This document shows, piece after piece, positions 1 to 5,134 of a DNA stretch of 6,304 bases (within the stretch, counting starts at the first letter, position 1; every line of letters starts with the position of its first letter). The position numbers were made by a program, and so were the translations under genes. The notes below the pieces were generated by a model that made no database searches, had not been told where the DNA came from, and worked only from the letters and a program-made list of their open reading frames with translations. The DNA is from DATGMB01 sp035293845 (GTDB taxonomy: Bacteria; Acidobacteriota; Terriglobia; Bryobacterales; Bryobacteraceae). Where the stretch lies: positions 1-6,304 of the forward strand of contig DATGMB010000122.1 of NCBI GenBank assembly GCA_035293845.1. Direction: 5' to 3'.

Positions 1-107
1 GATTCGAGGTAAGGTACGAAATCCGGCAGATTGGAGACGCTGGAGAGATAGCGCCACACCTCTTCGGGCGGCGCTTTGACCGTAAAGGTTCGTTCGTGTC
101 CGCTCAT
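1..107 (-). CDS. SRPBCC / polyketide-cyclase-like protein, N-terminal fragment
   Basis: Only the first 35 codons are in the window; the gene runs off the left edge. The translation starts MSGHERTFTVKAPPEEVW and continues RYLSSVSNLPDFVPYLE. The pattern of a short beta strand ('TFTVKAPPEEVW'), then a helix ('EEVWRYLSSVSNLPDF') and a Pro/Tyr turn is the usual opening of SRPBCC proteins (START-like helix-grip fold, polyketide cyclase/dehydrase or CoxG-like), which bind hydrophobic ligands. No signal peptide is present, so it should be cytoplasmic. The ATG at 107 is chosen because GGAGGG lies 7 bases upstream; a second in-frame ATG at 122 overlaps that site and is less likely. It follows the M28 peptidase gene on the same strand after 50 bp, so read-through is plausible. 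The ligand cannot be guessed from this fragment. Confidence 0.72.
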   Translation of the reverse strand, partial: MSGHERTFTVKAPPEEVWRYLSSVSNLPDFVPYLE

Positions 108-114
108 GGGGGAA

Positions 115-120
115 CCCTCC
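115..120 (-). promoter_or_regulatory. Shine-Dalgarno site of the SRPBCC gene
   Basis: On the minus strand this reads GGAGGG, then 7 bases (TTCCCCC), then ATG at 107. The spacing is near ideal and selects the 107 start over the in-frame ATG at 122, which lies just upstream of the site itself. Confidence 0.6.
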
Positions 121-126
121 ATGAGA

Positions 127-156
127 CTGCGAACACGTGAAATGCCAAGTTCGCGG
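127..156 (-). other. Weak hairpin in the M28-SRPBCC gap
   Basis: GCGAAC (129-134) pairs with GTTCGC (149-154), extendable by one G-U and one C-G pair to 127-156, around a 14-base loop. It starts one base after the M28 stop. The long loop and missing U-tract make it a poor terminator, so transcription into the SRPBCC gene remains plausible. Confidence 0.25.
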
Positions 157-157
157 C

Positions 158-1771
158 TCAGTTTGCCTTGGCTCGCGGCTCAAGACGCGGCGGATTCTGT
201 TCGTCGGCGAATTCGAAGCCGCTCAGGTACGCAAGTTTCAGGATTTTCGCCATCTTCTCAAAGTTGATTTTCTCCACCGTGTCGGTGACCTGGTGGTAAT
301 CGGGATGGAAGCCGGTGAACCACCACACGGCGGGGATATCGTGCAGCAGGAACGGGTACTGATCGCTGCGGAAGAGGATCTGGTTGTACGCATCGCGATC
401 CCATTTGTAGGTGAGATCGAGGCCGACGATTTTGTCCTGCCGCTCCACGGTCTCGCGGTAATCGGGAGTGTAATGCGTGCCGATGAGGCCGAGCTGGTTT
501 CGGGTATCGGGCGAGATTTCGGTGATGACCCGCGGGTCCGCGGCCTCGTTGCGGCCGATCATGTCGAAGTTGATCTGCGCGCGCGTGGTGGCCAGCGGGC
601 GCAGCGGATGGCTCACGTAATAATACGACCCGAGCAGGCCGCGCTCCTCGGCGGCGAAGACGATGAACAGCAGCGAGCGGCGCGGTTTCGCCGGATTGGC
701 CGCAAAGGCGTGGGCCAGCGCCACCACGCCCACGGTGCCCGAGCCGTTGTCGTCCGCGCCATGGAAGATACCGGCGGGTCCGGTGCCTTCATGGTCGAAG
801 TGGCCGCTGAAGACGATCGTTTCTGCCTTGAGCGCGGGGTCGCTGCCTTCGATCAGCCCGGCGACATTGAACGACGTGCCGCGCCGCAGTTCGGCCGTCG
901 CGGTGTGGAGCTCCACGCGGACGCCGGGGATTTCGAACGACGCGGGCGCGCCCTTGGCGTCAATGGCGGTCTGGACGTCGGCAGCCTGCTTGCCGGCCGC
1001 GGCGAACAGGGCCGAGGAAACCGGCGCCCCGGCGGTGAAGAGCGGGATATCGGGGCCGCCTTCGGCGAGCATTTGGGTGGCTCTCCGCGGTCGCAGCATG
1101 AGCTGTCCTTGCGCGTTTCGCGCCGGCTGCAACTGCGTGGCCACGCGCACCGGTCCCTGGTGGTTGGGTTCCGGCATGGTGATCACCGCCACCGCGCCAT
1201 GGCGGGCCGCGTTGAACAGTTTGTAGTTGTTATTGGCGTAGCGCGTGTTGCCCTTGCCGTTGAACACCGACGCGGCGTCGTCCTCCTGCGGCTCGTGGTT
1301 GAAGAGAAGGACGATCTTGCCGTGGGCGTCGATACCCGCATAGTCGTCGTAATTCAGCTCCGGCGCGGTGATGCCGTACCCGGCAAACACCACCGGTCCG
1401 CTCACGGTGGCTTCGCGAGGGAAATTGGCCGCGGCGTCCGGCGCGCGGAAGATTTCGCTGCGGCCGTCGCGGAAAATCGTGAGGGTGGTCAGGTTGCGGT
1501 CGGCCGTGAATTCGATCAGCGGCACCGGCTGCAGGTAGGAATCGCCCATCAGCGGCTTCAGCCCGGCTTTGGCGAATTCACTGGCGATCCACTGGATCGC
1601 GACTTCGCTGCCGCGTTCGAGCGAGCGCCGCCCGTCGAGCGCATCGGAGGAAAGGAACGTGAGATCGGCCCGGAGCGATGCGGGCTGAAGTGAATCGTAG
1701 CCTGGCGCGAGCCGCGCCGGCGGCTGAGCGAAAACCAGCGTGGCGGCGAAAAGAAGGGAGAGCGTCCGCAT
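158..1771 (-). CDS. Secreted M28-family zinc aminopeptidase with PA domain
   Basis: 537 residues, complete. Residues 1-15 (MRTLSLLFAATLVFA) form a signal peptide, so the enzyme is exported. Residues about 120-260 resemble a protease-associated (PA) insert ('VVFAGYGITAPELNYDDYAG'). The catalytic M28 domain fills about 295-520. The co-catalytic metal site is intact: H324 and D326 in GHFDH, D340/D341 in GADDNGSG, the E375-E376 pair in FAAEERG, D403 in NFDMIGR, and H493 in DYHQVTDT. Family knowledge says such proteins use two zinc ions to remove N-terminal residues from peptides; the substrate here is not known. The reading frame stays open upstream to 1945, but that extension overlaps the preceding gene, is Arg/Pro-rich and would bury the signal peptide, so the ATG at 1771 is preferred. 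GGAG lies unusually close (2 bases) to this ATG. The stop is TGA at 158-160. Confidence in the family is high. Confidence 0.93.
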   Translation of the reverse strand: MRTLSLLFAATLVFAQPPARLAPGYDSLQPASLRADLTFLSSDALDGRRSLERGSEVAIQWIASEFAKAGLKPLMGDSYLQPVPLIEFTADRNLTTLTIFRDGRSEIFRAPDAAANFPREATVSGPVVFAGYGITAPELNYDDYAGIDAHGKIVLLFNHEPQEDDAASVFNGKGNTRYANNNYKLFNAARHGAVAVITMPEPNHQGPVRVATQLQPARNAQGQLMLRPRRATQMLAEGGPDIPLFTAGAPVSSALFAAAGKQAADVQTAIDAKGAPASFEIPGVRVELHTATAELRRGTSFNVAGLIEGSDPALKAETIVFSGHFDHEGTGPAGIFHGADDNGSGTVGVVALAHAFAANPAKPRRSLLFIVFAAEERGLLGSYYYVSHPLRPLATTRAQINFDMIGRNEAADPRVITEISPDTRNQLGLIGTHYTPDYRETVERQDKIVGLDLTYKWDRDAYNQILFRSDQYPFLLHDIPAVWWFTGFHPDYHQVTDTVEKINFEKMAKILKLAYLSGFEFADEQNPPRLEPRAKAN

Positions 1772-1819
1772 GACTCCGACAGTATGGCATGACGGAGAGT
1801 GAACGGCGAAGGCGGCGGC

Positions 1820-1839
1820 GGGCCGGCCGCAGCCGGCCC
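1820..1839 (-). terminator. GC-rich hairpin after the 249-residue gene
   Basis: A perfect 8-bp stem (GGGCCGGC at 1820-1827, GCCGGCCC at 1832-1839) closes a 4-base loop, starting 14 bases after the stop at 1854. There is no T-run on the minus strand after it, so it is terminator-like rather than a canonical intrinsic terminator. It lies 48 bp upstream of the M28 start and could also act as an RNA stability element or be a REP-like repeat; only one copy is in the window. Confidence 0.4.
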
Positions 1840-1853
1840 CTACAGGTGGTCGC

Positions 1854-2603
1854 TCAGTTCCTCGTCTTCGGCCCCGTTTCAACCCGGTGCGCGAAAACCT
1901 GGACGTTGATATCCGAGCTCTTGTCCCAGCCGTTCCCCTTGCCATCGAATGTGCCTTCGTAGCGCCCGGCAGCGTCGAACAGCAGCATCACGCCATCGGC
2001 GCCATCCTGTGGCGCGCCGCTGAGGGCGGCATTCGAGGCATGGTTGAGCCACTGGAAGGTCTTCCCGTCCCGGCCCGGCACCGGGCGGCCGTTGCCCCAG
2101 ACGCCGAAGCGGTACTTCACGCCGCCATCGACCGCGAGATTCAGGTTCGTGAAATCGATCTGCCACACGGGCAGAGGCGTGCCGAAATCCTCGTAGAGCA
2201 GCGCGCCGGAGGCGGAGGCATCCGAGATCCGCACGTTCGGGTTGCTCGTCTCGTCGCTGCCGGCGGTGAGTTGCGCCGTGGCGATCGGCGTGATGTCCCC
2301 GGTGCCGAAGTGCAGCCGCACGTCCTGGTAAAAGTCCCCCAGGTGCGCATAGTGGATTTCCGCCGTTCCGGGAACGGCCCACGTACGGATGGAATCGATC
2401 ACCCAGCGCTCGCCGGGCAGGCCGATGCTGAAATCGTCGCCGAGGAAGCCGTGCGCATGGTTGCCCCAGCGCACGTTGCTGCGTACCGGGCCGGAGGCGT
2501 TGTTGAGATTGGCCTGCGGCAGCCCGCGGTCGACCACCAGCGCCGGGTCCGCGGCAAACGCCGGAATCAGGAGGAAAAAGCCGAGTAAGGAACGCAAGAA
2601 CAT
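1854..2603 (-). CDS. Secreted protein of unknown function (249 aa)
   Basis: I do not recognise an enzymatic family. Residues 1-17 (MFLRSLLGFFLLIPAFA) are a clear signal peptide with an A-F-A cleavage motif. The mature part is rich in Gly, Asp, Asn, Trp and beta-strand-like segments and has no membrane span. Segments such as 'LNNASGPVRSNVRWG' (33-47), 'FLGDDFSIGLPGERWVIDSIRTW' split over 53-75, 'VWQIDFTNLNLAVDGGVKYRFGVWG' over 146-170 and 'NGWDKSSDINVQVFAHR' (224-240) suggest a beta-sandwich, as in secreted Ig/jelly-roll proteins. There is no C-terminal PEP-CTERM, LPXTG or other sorting tail, so it is probably periplasmic or released. The start at 2603 is supported by GGAG 10 bases upstream and by a TATAAT promoter. 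It precedes the M28 gene by 82 bp on the same strand, with a hairpin between them. Gene reality is near certain; function is open. Confidence 0.88.
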   Translation of the reverse strand: MFLRSLLGFFLLIPAFAADPALVVDRGLPQANLNNASGPVRSNVRWGNHAHGFLGDDFSIGLPGERWVIDSIRTWAVPGTAEIHYAHLGDFYQDVRLHFGTGDITPIATAQLTAGSDETSNPNVRISDASASGALLYEDFGTPLPVWQIDFTNLNLAVDGGVKYRFGVWGNGRPVPGRDGKTFQWLNHASNAALSGAPQDGADGVMLLFDAAGRYEGTFDGKGNGWDKSSDINVQVFAHRVETGPKTRN

Positions 2604-2646
2604 GATCTTCAGTCTCCAGAACGGGTATCGAATGCCGGTCGGACTT

Positions 2647-2675
2647 ATTATACCGGGGATGCGCCCAGGCGACGA
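2647..2675 (-). promoter_or_regulatory. Sigma-70-type promoter for the 249-residue secreted protein
   Basis: On the minus strand a perfect TATAAT -10 box lies at 2652-2647. A 17-base spacer separates it from a weak -35 box TCGTCG at 2675-2670 (3 of 6 matches to TTGACA). Transcription would begin near 2640, giving a leader of about 37 bases with GGAG before the ATG at 2603. The AT-rich box stands out in this GC-rich DNA and sits just beyond the hairpin that follows the upstream gene fragment. Confidence 0.55.
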
Positions 2676-2679
2676 TCTA

Positions 2680-2705
2680 CCGGGAACCGCCCGTTCGGTT
2701 CCCGG
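2680..2705 (-). terminator. Strong hairpin after the Ig-like gene fragment
   Basis: A perfect 10-bp stem (CCGGGAACCG at 2680-2689, CGGTTCCCGG at 2696-2705) encloses a 6-base loop CCCGTT. On the minus strand it begins 7 bases after the TAA stop at 2713-2715. No U-tract follows. Position and strength fit a terminator insulating the 249-residue gene's promoter from upstream transcription; the absence of a T-run keeps the call moderate. Confidence 0.5.
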
Positions 2706-2712
2706 GCCCCGG

Positions 2713-3474
2713 TTAATGCGCCGCTGAGACCGCCAGATTCACCGACGATTGGGCATTCGGAATGCCGTACACGCTGGTCGGAGTTAGCGCCACATAGCTG
2801 CTGCCGGGAGCGAGCCCGTGCACCGTGATGGTGGCCTGCTGATCGCCGGGATGAAGCGTCACGCCGGATGGGGCACTGACCACCGATGGCGTCCCCACGC
2901 TGATGCCCAAAGAGACCGGGAACGCCAGCCCGCCGCCGATCGCCATACCCGGCGCCGTTGGCGTCCCGAGAGGCAGCACGGCGGGCAAGATCGTCAGATT
3001 CGTCGAGCCGCCGGCGGTCAGGGCGACGCTCTGAGTGGACGAAGCCTGCTGGAAGACAAAGGTCGGCGCGAGGACATGCACGTTGGCGTAACCCGCGGTC
3101 AGCCCCGGCGCGCTGACGTGCAGGGTTGCGGTGGTGAGCGCGGTGCCCTGGACAGAAAACGGCTTCGACAGGTGTTGTCCCGCGGGGATGACCACCTGGA
3201 TCGTGTTGGGATAACTGACCAGTGTGCCGCCGTTGCTGATGCTGATGCCGAAGTCGCCCATGATGGTCAGCGTCAGGTCGGTTGGGGGCGCCGGAATCCG
3301 GCTGGCGAGGCGCACCTGGAGCGGCGCCTGGAAATTGACCCCGATGTTTACGTTGGGAAGATAGAGGTCCGGCTCCGTGACGGTGTATAGGATCTGCGCG
3401 CCGCTCGCGGCGGCGGGAGCGCCAGCCGGTGGGGTCAGGGAGAGCACCGCCGTGCCGGTCCCGACCGGCGTCAC
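2713..3474 (-). CDS. Ig-like repeat protein, C-terminal part, probably 5'-truncated
   Basis: This frame encodes Ser/Thr/Val/Gly/Pro-rich beta-strand sequence typical of tandem Ig-like (bacterial Ig or cadherin-like) domains of large secreted or surface proteins. From the only usable in-frame start, a GTG at 3474, it is 253 residues. Residues about 50-137 form one unit ('TIQVVIPAGQ', 'TATLHVSAPGLTAGYANVHV'). Residues about 145-253 form another, ending in TAA with no sorting motif. No signal peptide is found and no Shine-Dalgarno precedes the GTG. Domain-like sequence continues in frame upstream of it (ISLDTTAAVT, to about 3504), so the present start lies inside a domain. The open frame beyond 3504 runs antisense to the esterase gene and loses this character. 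I read it as the surviving 3' end of a larger gene that may no longer be expressed. A short intact gene with an atypical start is possible. Confidence 0.6.
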   Translation of the reverse strand: MTPVGTGTAVLSLTPPAGAPAAASGAQILYTVTEPDLYLPNVNIGVNFQAPLQVRLASRIPAPPTDLTLTIMGDFGISISNGGTLVSYPNTIQVVIPAGQHLSKPFSVQGTALTTATLHVSAPGLTAGYANVHVLAPTFVFQQASSTQSVALTAGGSTNLTILPAVLPLGTPTAPGMAIGGGLAFPVSLGISVGTPSVVSAPSGVTLHPGDQQATITVHGLAPGSSYVALTPTSVYGIPNAQSSVNLAVSAAH

Positions 3475-3525
3475 CGTTACGGCGGCGGTGGTATCAAGGG
3501 AAATGCGGTCGCGCCCGGGCGTAAA

Positions 3526-4716
3526 ATGAGCAGCATGTCCGGAATCGGCAAGCGCATCAACCGCCGCGAGCTCGGCAAGGCCGCCCTGGCCTCGGCCGCC
3601 GCATTGGACGCAGCGCAGTCCGCACCGGCCCAGCCCGCCGCCCGCAAATACGCCAGCGCCCTCGATGGAGTGGAGAATAAGGTCGATATGGCTGCGTTCG
3701 ATCCCGTGCGGATCACCAAAAAGCTGCACGATGCCGCGCCGCTGCGACTCACCTTCCGGGCGCAGACCCGCGAGGCCGCCATCGAGTGGCAGCAGACGCT
3801 CCGCGCCAAAATTGCCGAACTGCTGGGCCCGCTGCCCGCGCAGCCCTCGCCCCTCCGGCCGGAAACGCTGGAAGTGCGCGACTTCCCCGGCTACACGCGC
3901 GAGAAGTTCGTCTTCGAAAGCCGGCCGGGCCTGGCCGTGCTCGGCTATCTTCTGACCCCCAAAGCGGCCACCGCGCCGCACCCCGCGGTCATCTGCATTC
4001 CCGGCCACGGCCGCGGCGTGAACGACATCGTCGGCATCGAGGAAGACGGGCGCGACCGCACCGTGAAGGTCGGCTATCAGTACGACTACGCTGTGCAGGT
4101 GGCGGAGCACGGCATGGCCGCCGTCGCCATCGAGCCTATGGCGTTCGGCTGCCGGCGCGACGCCGTTACGGCCGCCAAGGGCGCCGGCGCCAGCGCCTGC
4201 CAGCCGGCCGCCGGGTCGGCGCTGTTGCTCGGCCAGACCATGATCGGATGGCGCACCTATGACGTGAGGCGGACCATCGATTGGATCGCCACCCGCAAGG
4301 AGCTCGACGCCCGCCGCGTCGGCTGCATGGGAATTTCCGGCGGCGGCACCGTCACGTTGTTCGCCGCCGCCCTCGAGCCGCGCATCCGCGCTGCCTTCGC
4401 CAGTTGCAGCCTGAACACCTTCCGCGAAAGCATCATGAGCGTTTCGCATTGCATCGATAACTACGTGCCCGGCATCCTGAACTGGGCCGAGATGTACGAT
4501 GTCGCGGGCCTGATCGCGCCGCGGCCGTTCTTTGCCGAATCGGGCGAGCGCGACCCGATCTTCCCCATCGCCGCCAGCCGCGACAGCTTCGCCCGCGTCA
4601 AGCGCGTCTACGAAGTATTCGGCGCCGGCGATCTGGCCGGCCAGGAGACCTTCGATGCCCCGCACAGCTTCTCCGGCAAGCTCGGCCTGCCGTTTCTGGC
4701 GCGGCATCTGTCCTAA
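3526..4716 (+). CDS. Tat-exported alpha/beta hydrolase (acetylxylan esterase / dienelactone hydrolase-like)
   Basis: 396 residues, complete, on the plus strand. The N-terminus has a twin-arginine motif (NRRELGK, R13-R14) followed by an Ala-rich stretch and an A-P-A cleavage site near 35, so Tat export is likely though the hydrophobic core is weak. The alpha/beta-hydrolase fold shows an early strand-turn 'VICIPGHGRG' (155-164), the nucleophile elbow G269-I-S271-G-G, the acid D343 in 'SGERDPIFP', and the base H380 in 'DAPHSF', a full Ser-Asp-His triad. Length, the helical N-terminal region and motif order fit the Abhydrolase_7/AXE1-like group, whose members cleave acyl esters such as acetylated polysaccharides; the true substrate is unknown. 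Two ATGs are possible, 3526 and 3535; neither has a strong Shine-Dalgarno, and the second still leaves the RR motif. It is divergent from the Ig-like fragment and convergent with the glycoside-hydrolase gene. Confidence 0.88.
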   Translation: MSSMSGIGKRINRRELGKAALASAAALDAAQSAPAQPAARKYASALDGVENKVDMAAFDPVRITKKLHDAAPLRLTFRAQTREAAIEWQQTLRAKIAELLGPLPAQPSPLRPETLEVRDFPGYTREKFVFESRPGLAVLGYLLTPKAATAPHPAVICIPGHGRGVNDIVGIEEDGRDRTVKVGYQYDYAVQVAEHGMAAVAIEPMAFGCRRDAVTAAKGAGASACQPAAGSALLLGQTMIGWRTYDVRRTIDWIATRKELDARRVGCMGISGGGTVTLFAAALEPRIRAAFASCSLNTFRESIMSVSHCIDNYVPGILNWAEMYDVAGLIAPRPFFAESGERDPIFPIAASRDSFARVKRVYEVFGAGDLAGQETFDAPHSFSGKLGLPFLARHLS

Positions 4717-4843
4717 AAGGCGGTCACCCGGCAGCCAGGGCACGACCCCCAGCCCTGCCGCACGCCGGCGGGCGGCGCGGTCCGTAAGGTCGGGGCACTC
4801 CGCACGGGCGGGCGCCGACCCGTTCTTCCCCATCGGTGCCCCG
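4714..4843 (-). pseudogene. Eroded duplicate of the 3' end of the downstream glycoside-hydrolase gene
   Basis: This stretch matches the 3' end of the gene ending at 5135. Bases 4714-4738 match 5125-5149 at 24 of 25 positions, including the TCA stop complement and flanking bases. 4748-4765 matches 5194-5211 exactly (18 bp), and 4794-4815 matches 5239-5260 at 21 of 22. The offset changes from 411 to 446 to 445, so this copy has lost 35 bp (a frameshift) and gained 1 bp. A further in-frame loss of about 39 bp precedes a weaker match at 4823-4838 to 5307-5322. In translation both copies keep APARAEC and an upstream APM. It cannot encode a functional product. Its outer edge coincides with the esterase stop codon. 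Confidence 0.72.
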
Positions 4844-4946
4844 GCCGCCCTCACCCGCGCCAAGCCGCGCCGTTCCTCCGGCAAGCCCGGCCTGCTATTC
4901 CGGCCCGCCGCCCTTGTAGCCGGCGCCACGAAATCCCGCATACTCA

Positions 4947-4960
4947 CGGGCGGCCGCCCG
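4947..4960. repeat. 14-bp perfect palindrome
   Basis: CGGGCGGCCGCCCG reads the same on both strands. With a 4-base loop it forms a 5-bp all-GC stem. It is the leftmost of four palindromes in the convergent intergenic region. Confidence 0.5.
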
Positions 4961-4990
4961 GCCCCGCTCTGGCAGCCCCAAGACTCCGGC

Positions 4991-5007
4991 CCGCGCATAA
5001 TGCGCGG
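4991..5007. repeat. Hairpin with GCGCA-TAA-TGCGC core
   Basis: Arms CCGCGCAT (4991-4998) and ATGCGCGG (5000-5007) are perfect inverted copies around a central A. As RNA this is a 7-bp stem with a TAA (UAA) triloop. It shares its core with the palindrome at 5053-5071, differing at the loop centre. Confidence 0.55.
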
Positions 5008-5052
5008 CCGCGCGAGCGGAAGTCCCTTGTTTACAGCATGCGCTCAACTCCG

Positions 5053-5071
5053 CTGGCGCATGATGCGCCAG
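5053..5071. repeat. Hairpin with GCGCA-TGA-TGCGC core
   Basis: Arms CTGGCGCAT (5053-5061) and ATGCGCCAG (5063-5071) are perfect inverted copies around a central G, giving an 8-bp stem and TGA triloop. The 13-base core GCGCATNATGCGC is shared with 4991-5007; the centres are 63 bp apart. A half-copy ATGCGC lies between them at 5038-5043. Confidence 0.55.
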
Positions 5072-5100
5072 GTGGGGCGCCCCCGCGAATCAGGCGCGGC

Positions 5101-5116
5101 CACGCCCGCGGGCGTG
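5101..5116 (-). terminator. 16-bp palindrome after the glycoside-hydrolase stop
   Basis: CACGCCCGCGGGCGTG is a perfect palindrome beginning 18 bases after the stop of the minus-strand gene. It folds to a 6-bp stem with a CGCG loop, extendable by two outer pairs across one mismatch. No U-tract follows, so termination is plausible from position but not proven. Confidence 0.4.
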
Positions 5117-5134
5117 ACCTGCCGTAAACGGCGG

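Larger units (their letters stand above)
4717..5134. other. 418-bp region between convergent genes
   Basis: This region lies between the stops of the esterase (+) and the glycoside-hydrolase-like gene (-). The left third is the eroded gene copy. Bases 4844-4946 are GC-rich with no recognisable gene, possibly further decayed sequence. The right part holds four near-perfect palindromes centred at about 4953.5, 4999, 5062 and 5108.5. Open frames crossing the region lack family resemblance and Shine-Dalgarno sites. Confidence 0.6.

Noticed and set aside
151..182. Direct repeat TCGCGGCTCA at 151-160 and 173-182 around the M28 stop
   Set aside because: Only 10 bp and GC-rich; one copy is partly coding. 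Too short to argue duplication, and no further copies noted.
137..1693. 518-residue plus-strand open frame opposite the M28 gene
   Set aside because: It is antisense to a gene with a complete metal-site signature; Arg/Gly/Val-rich composition and lack of domain motifs mark it as a GC-driven mirror frame.
1772..1945. 58-codon N-terminal extension of the M28 gene
   Set aside because: Overlaps the preceding gene's end, is Arg/Pro-rich, and would place the signal peptide internally.
1887..2588. 233-residue plus-strand frame opposite the secreted 249-residue gene
   Set aside because: No Shine-Dalgarno or family resemblance; the opposite strand has a signal peptide, promoter and ribosome binding site.
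3505..4998. Long minus-strand frame continuing upstream of the Ig-like fragment to an ATG at 4998
   Set aside because: It runs antisense to the whole esterase gene, has Ala/Gly/Arg-rich low-information sequence, and shows no domain. Only the part below about 3504 looks like real protein.
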